A DNA stretch of 64,000 nucleotides from assembly GCA_030067835.1 (NCBI GenBank), contig CP092441.1, positions 2,852,001-2,916,000 on the forward strand. Direction: 5' to 3'. Within the stretch, counting starts at the first letter, position 1. The number at the start of each line of letters is the position of its first letter. The notes below the pieces were generated by a model. The model saw nothing but the letters and a program-made list of their open reading frames with translations. It did no database searches and was not told the origin of the DNA. The DNA comes from Chakrabartyella piscis (GTDB taxonomy: Bacteria; Bacillota; Clostridia; Lachnospirales; Anaerotignaceae). The position numbers and the translations under genes are program-made. Below, one piece after another: positions 15,647 to 24,072 of this stretch.

Positions 15647-16396
15647 TTATATAGAGCCAACATCCATATCCCCATCTAAATACAGTTGCAAAAAATAATT
15701 CCTACCAGTTGTGGTCACCAAGGTTTGTACACCTGTATGTCCATTTCTGCAAAACTCCACAATTTCAAACAATCCACTTTCCACATGATGTTGATAGGGA
15801 AGTAGGACTTTTCTTAAATCACGATAAAGATATTTATTTTCCAACAGAAAATGAATTAAAAACATCGGCTTCACACCAATCTCTTTTGCAGTGGTTCGGA
15901 AGTTAATCAACAACCCTGTATCTATCATGTTGTCGAAGTATTCGCCTTTGGTTTGCAACTCTCCAACCTCTTGTTTCAGCTTTCTATTTTCCTCAGATAC
16001 CTTGAGCATATTTGCCAGAAAAACGTGTAGGTTGTCTGGATTTTGGAAGATACTCGTTAGGGTTTCTTCTGTCACATAGCCGCCATATTTTCGGATAGAA
16101 GGTAAAACTTCTTCAAAAACCCAACACTCAAATCGTTCTGCAGAAGGCAGTTTGCTTTTGACAATCAGACGATACAAATCGGATTCTGGAATAAATAACA
16201 TCTGCTGATTTCCACCTTTTGAAGGGGCTTCCATTTTGGAAACCCCTTTGCAATGTGTATTAACAGCTTTGGTTGGAACTGAATATCCCAATGCTTTTGC
16301 TACATCTGTACCACAAAAAAGTACATTTCCTTTTCCATCTTTTGTTGTGCGAATTTCTCCAAACTCTTCATTTTGAAATATCTGTAATTCATTCAT
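15647..16396 (-). CDS. Phage-type antirepressor (BRO-N plus KilA-C domains)
   Basis: A 249-residue protein. Residues 1-105 are a BRO-N domain (FGEIRTTKDGKGNVLFCGTDVAKALGY and WVFEEVLPSIRKYGGY); after a coiled linker, residues about 140-245 resemble KilA-C. Phage antirepressors of this build counteract repressors during induction; an ICE copy may control excision or transfer genes. AAAGGAG precedes the ATG at 16396. It is separated from the upstream gene by a strong terminator. Confidence 0.85.
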   Translation of the reverse strand: MNELQIFQNEEFGEIRTTKDGKGNVLFCGTDVAKALGYSVPTKAVNTHCKGVSKMEAPSKGGNQQMLFIPESDLYRLIVKSKLPSAERFECWVFEEVLPSIRKYGGYVTEETLTSIFQNPDNLHVFLANMLKVSEENRKLKQEVGELQTKGEYFDNMIDTGLLINFRTTAKEIGVKPMFLIHFLLENKYLYRDLRKVLLPYQHHVESGLFEIVEFCRNGHTGVQTLVTTTGRNYFLQLYLDGDMDVGSI

Positions 16397-16424
16397 GGCT
16401 ACTCCTTTCCGTTTCTTTTTCACG

Positions 16425-16474
16425 AAAAAAAGACCGCCTGCTTTGCTGTTGGGTACAGCGAAACACACGGTCTT
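16425..16474 (-). terminator. Terminator upstream of the antirepressor gene
   Basis: Stem AAGACCG/CGGTCTT enclosing a second hairpin (TTTCGCTGT and ACAGCAAAG), followed by seven T residues. It ends some 28 bases before the antirepressor start. Confidence 0.8.
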
Positions 16475-16490
16475 ATAATTACTTTTCTGG

Positions 16491-17672
16491 TTACATACTT
16501 TGTTCCATTTTCATTCCTTGAGATTGCATCACTTTCGGTTGTGTCAGTTTTTCCATCAGTGGCACTCCATCTCTGGGAATCAACACCCCATAACTGGTCA
16601 TGCTCACTCCATTTTTCTCGGCAATTTTTCTACCATAATCTTCGGTATCCAAACATTCCAACAATTCCTCTTGCAACACATTTTGAAATCTACTCCTTCC
16701 ATAATCGGCATAACTTCTTTCCTTTTGTAGCAATGTAAACTCGCCCACACACTCACAAAGCTGATGTGCAGTTTCAAGATTTACAGTTTCTGTTGCATCC
16801 ACCATTGCTTTATAGGTGTTTAACTCATTCAGTTCTTTGAAGCAATAAATGGAGGCTGCGAGTTCATTCAATGTTTCAATATCTTCCATCCCAAAGTCCA
16901 TATTTTGCAACTGTGGCACTATGCTAGCAAATTGATAACACCTCAAACCTGCCACATCTGTCACAGCAAAGTCCTTCATCATCTGACGAAACTCCGCATT
17001 GCTTGTTGGCAGTTGTATAGTATATCTTTTGTCATTTTTCGGTTCTGTTTGCAATCCAACTTCCAATTGAAAAATATAATTTTCGTTTTCTGGCATTCGC
17101 ATATCACCCTCATATAAATTTTCCAATTCTTCCATCGTGACATAATCGCTACTGATGAATGTTCCATTTTCTTTCTGGCAAATTTCTTCGCCAAGACTCT
17201 GTAAATCTGCGTGATCCACAATCCAATCATAAACTTCATCATTGATACCTGCAATCTCTGGTATCAAATCATTCTCGAGATAAAACTTTGCCAAGTCATA
17301 TTCATCCATTGCTGGCTGAGATACTACAAGGTTGTTGCTTTGGATATTCATTGCAAGATTGATGGCTTTGTGAACATCCATTGGCTCTTTTTGATCCATA
17401 ATGAAGTACCCACCAATGAACTGGCTGCTTTCATCATACTCAAAGTTTTCTATCATGCTTGCCAAGTAATTTAGTTCAAAAATGTTGCACTTTTCAAAAT
17501 AGAAAGCTACTATTCCTCGCTCGTATCCATCTAAAATCCTTCCATTCGCACTGATTGTTTCATCACAGTTTAATCGAAGCAGTGCATCCTCGATAACACC
17601 ATACTTTGCTGGCAAATCAATGTCTAATCGTTGCTTGGTTTCTGGATTGGATATAGCAATGTCTAGTTTCAT
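16491..17672 (-). CDS. ArdA-like antirestriction family protein
   Basis: A 393-residue, strongly acidic protein (many Asp/Glu, few Lys) of the kind annotated as ArdA-like in clostridial ICEs. It has internal similarity between its halves, each with a LNELxxLA type helix (FELNYLASMIENF; LNELAASIYCF), and ends with the family-typical YGVLIPRDGVPLMEKLTQP. ArdA proteins mimic B-form DNA and block type I restriction enzymes. This protein is much longer than classical ArdA (about 165 residues), so the activity is inferred. It overlaps the DUF4314 gene by 4 bases. Confidence 0.6.
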   Translation of the reverse strand: MKLDIAISNPETKQRLDIDLPAKYGVIEDALLRLNCDETISANGRILDGYERGIVAFYFEKCNIFELNYLASMIENFEYDESSQFIGGYFIMDQKEPMDVHKAINLAMNIQSNNLVVSQPAMDEYDLAKFYLENDLIPEIAGINDEVYDWIVDHADLQSLGEEICQKENGTFISSDYVTMEELENLYEGDMRMPENENYIFQLEVGLQTEPKNDKRYTIQLPTSNAEFRQMMKDFAVTDVAGLRCYQFASIVPQLQNMDFGMEDIETLNELAASIYCFKELNELNTYKAMVDATETVNLETAHQLCECVGEFTLLQKERSYADYGRSRFQNVLQEELLECLDTEDYGRKIAEKNGVSMTSYGVLIPRDGVPLMEKLTQPKVMQSQGMKMEQSM

Positions 17673-17950
17673 AGGCTCATACCTCCCATTCCTCTTGATT
17701 GCGTTGCCACTGGTTCATCTGGCATTGTCAGCATCTCGAATTCATCCTCGAATGGGATAAGACCTAATGTTCTTCCATTGTCCCACTTCATAAGAAACGT
17801 TCCAGCATCGTCAATGCCTGTAATTTCGCCCTCTGTTCCAGCTTCAATTGGACTGTATGGATCATCCATTGAAAGCAGTTTGATTCTTGTACCGATTGGG
17901 TACATTGCTTTGATTTTTTCTATTTGTTTTTCTGTTGGAAATCCTCTCAT
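17669..17950 (-). CDS. DUF4314 domain protein
   Basis: A 93-residue protein built around a small beta-barrel: PIGTRIKLLSMDDPYSP, AGTEGEITGIDDAGTFLMKW and DNGRTLGLIPFEDEF. This is the DUF4314 pattern found beside ArdA-like genes in Firmicutes ICEs. The fold recalls KOW/SH3-like nucleic-acid-binding barrels, but no function is known. Ribosome-binding site AGGAGG. It is co-transcribed with the ArdA-like gene. Confidence 0.75.
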   Translation of the reverse strand: MRGFPTEKQIEKIKAMYPIGTRIKLLSMDDPYSPIEAGTEGEITGIDDAGTFLMKWDNGRTLGLIPFEDEFEMLTMPDEPVATQSRGMGGMSL

Positions 17951-17967
17951 TTTTTACCTCCTGACAT

Positions 17968-17997
17968 AGAGAAAGTGCCGACATTTCTGCCGACACT
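17968..17997 (-). terminator. Weak terminator after the SLOG gene
   Basis: Stem AGTGTCG/CGGCACT with one G-T pair and a short TTTCTCT tail, overlapping the SLOG stop codon and ending just before the DUF4314 ribosome-binding site. Confidence 0.5.
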
Positions 17998-18493
17998 AAT
18001 ATAAATTGACAATATTTAATTTTTGTTTTTCTGCCATACGAATGGTCTGCCCTGTGCCACTACGCACACCACCATTGTAATAGGCAATGACCTTGTTGCT
18101 ATGATCTATCATATATTGATTTCGATTTTTAAAACAATCTTTGTGATATTGAACACTGACGAATACCACATCATCACATTGGGCATGAAGATTGTAATAT
18201 CGCTCTCTATCTTCCTCTGAAAAATCCTTTGCTTGCTCTTCATATGGAATTGCAGCAATCAATTTTATCTTTCTTGGATTTTGAATGGATATTATCTTTT
18301 TCAAATCTGCAACAATTTCACCACACAACAAGTCGAACCCTTCAGCCGAACCGAATAAAAATGTATCATAGCCATCTTCGATTGCTTGGTTTATCTCTGA
18401 AATCAAGTTGTATTTCAATTTTTCAAAGGCTTCACCTTTTGGCAAATGCCTGTGACCTGTAAAACTCACAGTTCTTACTCTTTTTATTTCCAT
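17996..18493 (-). CDS. SLOG (DUF1273/YpsA-like) Rossmann-fold protein
   Basis: A 165-residue protein with the SLOG hallmarks: SFTGHRHLP at the N-terminus, FLFGSAEGFDLLCGE nucleotide-binding loop and VIAYYNGGVRSGTGQT near the C-terminus. SLOG domains bind nucleotides or nucleotide-derived ligands; family members occur in mobile elements and conflict systems. Start at 18493 leaves nine bases to GAGAGG; the ATG at 18502 abuts it. It is divergent from the XRE regulator with a shared 107-bp control region holding an inverted repeat. Confidence 0.8.
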   Translation of the reverse strand: MEIKRVRTVSFTGHRHLPKGEAFEKLKYNLISEINQAIEDGYDTFLFGSAEGFDLLCGEIVADLKKIISIQNPRKIKLIAAIPYEEQAKDFSEEDRERYYNLHAQCDDVVFVSVQYHKDCFKNRNQYMIDHSNKVIAYYNGGVRSGTGQTIRMAEKQKLNIVNLY

Positions 18494-18513
18494 AAAATAC
18501 ATCCTCTCAAGTT

Positions 18514-18560
18514 ATATAGGCTATACATAGACTATATAGTATCATACATAGCCTATAAAT
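18514..18560. promoter_or_regulatory. Putative operator between the SLOG and XRE genes
   Basis: Inverted repeats TAGGCTAT (about 18517) and ATAGCCTA (about 18548), with the partial repeats ATACATAG and CTATATAG between them, in the AT-rich divergent intergenic region. Binding by the adjacent XRE protein is inferred. Confidence 0.45.
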
Positions 18561-18600
18561 ATCAAGCTATATTGATAAAATATATTTAAGAGGTGAGTAT

Positions 18601-18843
18601 ATGAACACAATTGATGTAATCAAAAATCGTATTTTTGAACTTTGCAATGAACGAAACATTTCAATCAATAAACTGGCAAATATTTCTGGCGTTGCTCCAT
18701 CATCATTGAAAAACATCTTATATGGAAAAAGCCAAAATCCTAAAATATTAACCATCAAAATGCTTTGTGATGGTTTGGATATTTCATTGGCTGACTTTTT
18801 TGGAACAGATGATTTTGAAAATTTAGACCAAGAAATAAAGTGA
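18601..18843 (+). CDS. XRE-family helix-turn-helix regulator
   Basis: An 80-residue DNA-binding protein consisting of one HTH_3 domain: IKNRIFELCNERNISINKLA, SGVAPSSLKNILYG (recognition helix) and MLCDGLDISLADFF. GAGGTG precedes the ATG. It is divergent from the leftward ICE accessory genes and is likely to repress them and itself through the inverted repeats upstream. A strong terminator follows immediately. Confidence 0.85.
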   Translation: MNTIDVIKNRIFELCNERNISINKLANISGVAPSSLKNILYGKSQNPKILTIKMLCDGLDISLADFFGTDDFENLDQEIK

Positions 18844-18878
18844 AACGGAAGCTTTCTAAATGAGACTTCCGTTTTTTT
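18843..18878 (+). terminator. Terminator between the XRE gene and the convergent ArdA-like gene
   Basis: Nine-pair stem AAACGGAAG/CTTCCGTTT followed by seven T residues on the plus strand. It overlaps the stop codon of the convergent gene, so it may serve both. Confidence 0.9.
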
Positions 18879-20529
18879 ACATGGTCATTTCAATACTTTT
18901 CATCTGTTCACGAAACCCCATTTCTTCAGCATTCCTCAAAAAATATCGGTTGCTATCCCACAGGCTGATATTCACATTGCGACCACATAGCCTAAACTCT
19001 TGTTGCTCCAATCCCTCGCCAAAGCCATCACTTGCCTGACCTGTGATATACTCTTTCAATGTAGCCATTTCCGCAGCATCCAGCGGTGCTTTCAATTCAC
19101 AAACTGCCACACCATATACATCGCCATCCATCTGTTCAAATTCAAACTTGAAACTTTCCACTTTTGCATTGACCGAATCCTTTGTGTCATAATATTCCAT
19201 CAACCCTCGTTCTTCTGGAACGTGATTGCCATAAGACTTGATGAAATTCTCCAACTCATCTTCATAGCCACAAAGTTCACAGCTGTCTAGTTCTTCTTCG
19301 TAATCAGAAGTTTCGTATTGCCCCCAATCATTTTCTTCTTCATAGGAAATGACTTTCAGTGGCATATACAATCGCAATGTTTTGCTGTACGTCTGGTTTT
19401 GGATATTCATATGCAAATTTCGATTTAATATTGCAGCCATTTCTTGGTTGTAACCCATATAGGTGATGTAGCCTTGTTTTGTGAATGTGCCAACTTCATT
19501 TGCAATGCGATTTTCTCCATAGGCTTTGAAGTCAATGTATTCCTCAAGGTTTTCATCGTATTCATATCGTCCACTGTCGCAAATCATATATTGCCCATAT
19601 GCTTCTGGTGTGTGAATGTTTGGGAATACCTCAAATTCGTGCATACAGCGACACAAGGTGTCTAGCTCCTGAACCGTATTGATTTTTGTCATAACCGCAA
19701 GCTTTTCCAAATAGTCATACTCTCGCTCCCCCACTTGGTGCAAGGTCTTTGCAATCTCATTGAGTGGATGCAAATCGCATTCGATTTCATGCAAAATATC
19801 TTCTAGTTTGTCAGGCAAGTTATGATATAAAATCGTAATGAAAGTATCGTCTAAACTTTCCACTTCCAGTCGCTCCATTGCCTTTTGGATTTCCCTTTCT
19901 TCACACGGCAAGTCCAAATATTCTTCAGCCATATCAGTTCGCAGTGCAACATTGAAAACCTTAAATCCATTTAGGTATTGAGGGAACGTCTTACCAAAAT
20001 AAATATCTTGCTGTTGATTTTGGTTGGGATATACCAACCCATAAGGCGATACCAAAGGATTTGGATTGTCTGCAATCATTTTTTCGATATATCGCTGTCC
20101 GTCTACACTCTGCAATTCTTCCTCGCTCGCTGCTCCATTCTCGTTGAGGTATAACTTTTTGCCAAGTCTGTTTATGTCGCTGAAATCGGTCACAACGCTG
20201 TAACACTGCTCGTTAAAACTCAGGTTGATTAAGTCCTTGATATCTGACAGGTTTTTCGCTGTTGCCACAGCATAAAAGACCTTCATTTCTTCATCCGTAA
20301 ATCTATCTACGCTTTGAAATAAGAAATTGAGTTCAGTGAGGTTGTATTGATTGCCTGCAAGAATGGTGTTCATTTTATCCTCAAAGGGTACCTCGGTGAC
20401 AATAGTTCTACTCTGCATATTGTTGTCGATACTAAGCTCATCACAATATGTTTGTAGTTGCTTTTCCGTAGCTGGCAAGGTAATTTCCATTTGCTTTTTC
20501 GTGGTTGGTTGCTGTATTCGTAATCTCAT
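18877..20529 (-). CDS. Large ArdA-like antirestriction family protein
   Basis: A 550-residue acidic protein related to the one at 16491: both start with a KxxQRL/KKQMEITLP motif, contain LxELNFL helices (LTELNFLFQSVDRF) and a DLINLSFN block. The C-terminal 150 residues add KTLRLYMPLKV, CELKAPLDAAEMATLKEYI and a GFGEGLEQQEFRL strand typical of the long ICE versions. A DNA-mimic antirestriction role is suggested by charge and family naming only. AAGGAGG precedes the ATG. It is the last recognisable ICE gene before tRNA-Leu. A six-codon frame (MNKEHK) with its own AAGGAGG lies just upstream. Confidence 0.6.
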   Translation of the reverse strand: MRLRIQQPTTKKQMEITLPATEKQLQTYCDELSIDNNMQSRTIVTEVPFEDKMNTILAGNQYNLTELNFLFQSVDRFTDEEMKVFYAVATAKNLSDIKDLINLSFNEQCYSVVTDFSDINRLGKKLYLNENGAASEEELQSVDGQRYIEKMIADNPNPLVSPYGLVYPNQNQQQDIYFGKTFPQYLNGFKVFNVALRTDMAEEYLDLPCEEREIQKAMERLEVESLDDTFITILYHNLPDKLEDILHEIECDLHPLNEIAKTLHQVGEREYDYLEKLAVMTKINTVQELDTLCRCMHEFEVFPNIHTPEAYGQYMICDSGRYEYDENLEEYIDFKAYGENRIANEVGTFTKQGYITYMGYNQEMAAILNRNLHMNIQNQTYSKTLRLYMPLKVISYEEENDWGQYETSDYEEELDSCELCGYEDELENFIKSYGNHVPEERGLMEYYDTKDSVNAKVESFKFEFEQMDGDVYGVAVCELKAPLDAAEMATLKEYITGQASDGFGEGLEQQEFRLCGRNVNISLWDSNRYFLRNAEEMGFREQMKSIEMTM

Positions 20530-20875
20530 TCAAATTCCTCCTTCATTTGTTCTGTAGTTATTTTATTTGTGTTCTTTATTCATTGATATCCTCCTTTCCG
20601 AGAAATAAAAAAAGAGCTGTCAAGCAGAGGATAAGCCTCGCATTTAACAGCTCTTAAGATTTGATAATTTTTATATAAAATTGATTTGTTTCTATATTTG
20701 GGGTACAAAAAAACCACTATATCGGTTCAAACACAGTGGTAGTATGCAAAAATACAATATGACATCCATGAAATTGATGTTTCAGAAAACGGCTTTTTTT
20801 GAGATAAAAACCCCCAGAAACGTCGAAATCATCGGCTTTTTTACCGATGACATCTATTTTGCGTGTTTTAAATTA
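20530..20875. other. ICE right end, no gene
   Basis: 346 bp between the last ICE gene and tRNA-Leu. It holds the terminator at 20606-20655, a CCACT/AGTGG palindrome near 20720 and a CATCGG/CCGATG hairpin near 20830. The attachment site is expected here; the partner repeat lies outside the window. Confidence 0.5.
20606..20655 (-). terminator. Terminator or leader hairpin at the ICE right end
   Basis: Nine-pair stem AAGAGCTGT/ACAGCTCTT enclosing a GCGAGG/CCTCTGC hairpin, followed by seven T residues on the minus strand. No gene lies upstream inside the ICE, so it either stops transcription entering from the tRNA side or acts as a leader attenuator for the 550-residue gene. Confidence 0.75.
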
Positions 20876-20959
20876 TGCCCGAGACCGGGATCGAACCGGT
20901 ACGAGTGTTACCTCGCAGGATTTTAAGTCCTGTGCGTCTGCCAATTCCGCCACTCGGGC
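20876..20959 (-). tRNA. tRNA-Leu (anticodon UAA)
   Basis: An 84-nt cloverleaf: acceptor GCCCGAG/CTCGGGC with discriminator A, D-loop GGCGGAATTGGCAGAC, anticodon stem CAGGA/TCCTG with loop CTTAAAA (anticodon TAA), a long variable arm typical of leucine tRNA, and T-arm GGTTCGATCC. CCA is not encoded. Its 3' end faces the ICE, the classic position of an integration target. Confidence 0.97.
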
Positions 20960-21053
20960 AAAATTTGCTCCGATTTAAACCGCTTATTTACTATATCAGA
21001 AAGATGTATGTTTGTCAATACTTTTGATAATTCTTTTTCTGATATAACAAAAC

Positions 21054-21078
21054 GGGCGACCACTGGTCGCCCCTACAA
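21054..21078 (-). repeat. REP-like GTAG palindrome
   Basis: Stem GGGCGACC/GGTCGCCC with loop ACT and the constant CTAC foot on its right side. It lies just after the stop codon of the sensor kinase gene and could end its transcript. Confidence 0.8.
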
Positions 21079-21111
21079 AACCGATGTTGGTTATCATTCT
21101 TCTCTCTTCTA

Positions 21112-22524
21112 CTATTCTGCCAATTGCAATGTGAATATAAAGGTAGTTCCTTCACCTTCAACGCTTTTCATGGTTACTTTTTCGCCATGTGCTTGCATAA
21201 AATCACGTACAATTGCCAAGCCAATACCGCTTCCATGTTTATCCAAGTTTCTAGTAGGATCTCCTTTATAGAAACGATCAAACACATATTTTTGATCCTT
21301 TGTAGAAATACCCGCACCATAGTCTTTGATGGAAACAAGCACCTTATTGCGTTCTGTCAAAGTGGTTTCCACCTCAATGACAGCCTCCATATCTGAAAAC
21401 TTAATGGCGTTGCTCATAAGGTTTTGCACCACACGAGATATTTTATCACGATCTCCTGAAACAATGGTTTTTTGTTCTGCAAACATGGCTTTGATGGACA
21501 TTTTCTTTTCATTGAGTTGCGGTTCAAAGATGGTGATGTTTTCACGAATCAAAGCATTGATATCGAAATCTTCCAAATCCAACAAGATACATGAGCTTTC
21601 TGCTCGATTCAAATCACCAATACCCTCTGTCAAACGTGACAAACGATAGGTTTCTTCCAGCACAATTTGCAAATATCGTTCTTGCTTTTCTGGTGGTATG
21701 GTACCATCCAAAAGAGCTGTCAAGAATCCTTGCATAGAAGTCAAAGGGGAACGCAAATCATGTGACACATTGCCAATGAAATCTCTACGTGTTTTATCAT
21801 TATTTTCCAAACTTTCTGCCATATGGTTGAAACTTTCTGCCAGTTCACCCAATTCATCATTGGTGCGTATTTCCACTCGTTTTTCAAAATTACCCCCAGC
21901 AATTTCCTTTGCAACTGCATTCATATCGGTGATGGGTTGAATCATACGTTTGAAATAGCCATAACCAGCCAAAATAGAGAAGGCAAAAATCACCAATACA
22001 CCAATCAAACCTGCAAAATACATATCGTACAAAGATTCTTGCATTTCTGCTGTGGATCGAATCATTACAATCCCTGACATTTGTCCAACACTCATTGGAT
22101 ATCCAACCAATAAAATTGGATCTTTGGTGAAGGTAGACTGACTGGAGGACATGGTTACAATGTTGTTACGTCCCATACCATCTAAAATTTCTTCGTATTC
22201 AAAAATTTCACCCAAAAGTGCTTCTCCAAGCAAAGGAGAACACAAAACCACCATACCATTGTTGTTGACGATGGCAACGCTGGCATCCATATATTCTTCC
22301 AAAACCTGCAATTCATAACTCAAATTATTCATTTCACCTGTTTCATATGCTTCCACAAATGCAGCTGTGATTTTCGTTCCTTGTGCAATCAATTTATCTT
22401 TTTTTTCATCCATATAACGCTGTGTGTATACAACAGACAAGACTGCACACAAAGCAACTGCACAGGTAACCAGTGCCAAAACATATAAAATCATTTGTTT
22501 TTTGATAATTGAACTGTTTTTCAT
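21112..22524 (-). CDS. Sensor histidine kinase (PhoR/VicK-like)
   Basis: A 470-residue membrane kinase that would sense an extracellular signal and phosphorylate the response regulator at 23368. TM1 spans about residues 11-32, an extracytoplasmic sensor of about 130 residues follows, and TM2 lies near 168-190. Next are a HAMP linker (RMIQPITDMNAVAKEIAGGNF), the HisKA dimerisation helix with the phospho-acceptor His (NVSHDLRSPLTSM), and an HATPase domain with NAIKFS, DYGAGIS and GSGIGLAI. TTTGGAGG sits before the ATG at 22524. Kinase and regulator share an orientation but are separated by two small genes. Confidence 0.93.
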   Translation of the reverse strand: MKNSSIIKKQMILYVLALVTCAVALCAVLSVVYTQRYMDEKKDKLIAQGTKITAAFVEAYETGEMNNLSYELQVLEEYMDASVAIVNNNGMVVLCSPLLGEALLGEIFEYEEILDGMGRNNIVTMSSSQSTFTKDPILLVGYPMSVGQMSGIVMIRSTAEMQESLYDMYFAGLIGVLVIFAFSILAGYGYFKRMIQPITDMNAVAKEIAGGNFEKRVEIRTNDELGELAESFNHMAESLENNDKTRRDFIGNVSHDLRSPLTSMQGFLTALLDGTIPPEKQERYLQIVLEETYRLSRLTEGIGDLNRAESSCILLDLEDFDINALIRENITIFEPQLNEKKMSIKAMFAEQKTIVSGDRDKISRVVQNLMSNAIKFSDMEAVIEVETTLTERNKVLVSIKDYGAGISTKDQKYVFDRFYKGDPTRNLDKHGSGIGLAIVRDFMQAHGEKVTMKSVEGEGTTFIFTLQLAE

Positions 22525-22670
22525 TTGAACCTCCAAAGAAAATACTTTCTTTCTACAAAAAAAATGGTATAATGATTGTAGTAATCAGTAGAAACTGAAA
22601 TCTTGGTTTTGAAATTGTTGTGTATATCCGCTAGAGAAAGGAGCATACGGTTTTTCCGTTATCAACCATA

Positions 22671-22946
22671 ATGAATTTTTTGAAAAACACCACCAGAAAC
22701 ACCAAAATTTTAATTGTTTTGGCAATCTTCATTCTCATTCGTACTCCTTGGGGTGCTTTGAACTCCTTCCACTATTTGCTATTTTGCTTGTTGTTGTTCA
22801 GTTTGATTATGCGTATGAATAATGTCATTGTACGCAAACAGAAAATCAAGCAAATGGAAATGCGTCGTGCACAAATGGATGCTGAAGTGGTTTCTGAAGA
22901 AGTTGTTGCTGAAGAACCAATTGTAGAAACCGAAACAAAAGAATAA
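22671..22946 (+). CDS. Small membrane protein of unknown function
   Basis: A 91-residue protein with a basic N-terminus, two closely spaced hydrophobic helices (TKILIVLAIFILIRTPWGAL and YLLFCLLLFSLIM), a basic stretch and an acidic C-terminal tail rich in Glu and Val. No strong ribosome-binding site lies directly upstream (AAAGGAG is some 30 bases away, with a short ACGG/CCGT hairpin between), so the start is uncertain. It is transcribed away from the kinase gene. A REP-like hairpin with a T tract follows its stop codon. Confidence 0.6.
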   Translation: MNFLKNTTRNTKILIVLAIFILIRTPWGALNSFHYLLFCLLLFSLIMRMNNVIVRKQKIKQMEMRRAQMDAEVVSEEVVAEEPIVETETKE

Positions 22947-22956
22947 AATAATTCTT

Positions 22957-22988
22957 GTAGGGGTGAACCTGTGTGTTCTCCCCTTTTT
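22957..22988 (+). terminator. REP-like palindrome acting as a terminator
   Basis: GTAG foot followed by stem GGGGTGAAC/GTTCTCCCC (one mismatch) and five T residues, directly after the small membrane-protein gene. Confidence 0.7.
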
Positions 22989-22992
22989 CAAT

Positions 22993-23244
22993 TTATCGTT
23001 TTTGTATCCAATATATTGCTTGGTCGTAATCCACTTTACGCACATAAATCACATATTGACACTGACTTCCTGTCATAATATCAATCATATCTCGACCACC
23101 ATCAAAAATAGGTGATCTACTGAATTTATCCATTACTTTGATGGTATAATCGATACCATTGACTGCCAATGTATCTCGAATTTTGGCTTGTTCATCCATG
23201 GAATAGGTTCTCCACAATTCTCTACGATTGAAGATGGTAATCAT
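22993..23244 (-). CDS. Conserved hypothetical small protein
   Basis: An 83-residue soluble protein: an N-terminal REL-W-RTYSMDEQAKIRDTL helix, a strand pair around GIDYTIKVMD, and a C-terminal QYVIYVRKVDYDQAIYWI. It resembles small DUF2007-like proteins of Clostridia, but the match is by eye only. It lies between kinase and regulator and shares their strand, so it might be co-transcribed with the kinase. Confidence 0.6.
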   Translation of the reverse strand: MITIFNRRELWRTYSMDEQAKIRDTLAVNGIDYTIKVMDKFSRSPIFDGGRDMIDIMTGSQCQYVIYVRKVDYDQAIYWIQKR

Positions 23245-23367
23245 ATGGATTCCTCCTATTATAGTGGTTTATGATAGGTGCATACATTGCATTTTTGTTG
23301 TATGGCAATTGATAACGGAATGCATACAATGCATTCCCTACGAGTATATTCGCATTATATTCGAAAT

Positions 23368-24054
23368 TTATTTATCTTCAAATTTATAACCAACACTCCA
23401 AACAGTGCGTATGCCCCATGCATCCCCTTGATTGAGTTTTTCACGAATCCGTTTTACATGGACATCCACAGTTCTGGTGTCGCCAATATACTCATATCCC
23501 CAGATGCGATCCAAAAGCTGTTCTCTGGTAAACACACGATTTGGATTTTCTGCCAAATAGTGGAACAATTCAAACTCTTTTGGTGGAAAGTCCACTTGTG
23601 CTCCATGGTACAAAACAGTGTAGTTGGAAACATTGATTTCCAAATTTTCGTATCTGAGTACCTTGCTTTCTGTTTCTGGTTTTGTTTCATAGCGACGCAA
23701 AACCGCCTTCACACGTGCCACCAATTCCTTGGTATCAAATGGTTTTACCATATAATCATCAGCACCCAATTCCAAACCAAGAACCTTATCGAAGGTTTCA
23801 CCCTTTGCAGTCAACATGATAATAGGCACTTTATTGGTTTTGCGTACTTCTGCACAGACTTGGTAGCCATCCATACCTGGTAGCATCAAATCCAAAATAA
23901 TCATATCTGGTTGGTATGTTGCAACCATTGTGATGGCATCTCGACCATCATAAACTTCCTTGGTATCAAAACCTTCCTTCATCAGATATAAAGAAATCAA
24001 TTCTGCAATATGTTGGTCATCGTCTACAATGAGTACTTTTTGTCTTCCACCCAT
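23368..24054 (-). CDS. OmpR/PhoB-family response regulator
   Basis: A 228-residue DNA-binding regulator. The receiver domain (residues 1-120) has the acidic pocket VDDDQ, the phospho-acceptor Asp in ILDLMLPGMDG, the Thr in MLTAKGE and the Lys in VKPFD. The winged-helix domain follows, with FELFHYLAENPNRVFTREQLL and the recognition helix TRTVDVHVKRIREKL. Start at 24054 is chosen for nine-base spacing to AAAGGAG. The likely partner is the kinase at 21112. Confidence 0.93.
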   Translation of the reverse strand: MGGRQKVLIVDDDQHIAELISLYLMKEGFDTKEVYDGRDAITMVATYQPDMIILDLMLPGMDGYQVCAEVRKTNKVPIIMLTAKGETFDKVLGLELGADDYMVKPFDTKELVARVKAVLRRYETKPETESKVLRYENLEINVSNYTVLYHGAQVDFPPKEFELFHYLAENPNRVFTREQLLDRIWGYEYIGDTRTVDVHVKRIREKLNQGDAWGIRTVWSVGYKFEDK

Positions 24055-24072
24055 ATTCATCAGCTCCTTTTG

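Larger units (their letters stand above)
1..20875. mobile_element. Right-hand part of a Tn1549/CTn4-like integrative conjugative element
   Basis: A run of almost wholly leftward genes characteristic of clostridial ICEs: a CD1112-type VirB6/TrbL protein, DUF3852, CnaB adhesin, class D-like sortase, CHAP hydrolase, DUF3849, DUF4314, ArdA-like proteins, DNA methylases and a phage antirepressor. The run stops beside the 3' end of tRNA-Leu, the usual integration target of tyrosine integrases. No integrase, relaxase, VirB4 or coupling protein is present, so the element must continue past the left edge or be incomplete. The right boundary (about 20,530-20,875) is inferred from gene content; the matching att repeat would lie outside the window. 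The GTAG palindromes common in the chromosome were not seen here. Confidence 0.85.

Noticed and set aside
20530-20590. Six-codon MNKEHK frame as a leader peptide
   Set aside because: It has a good ribosome-binding site, but no attenuator lies between it and the next gene, so only a remark is justified.
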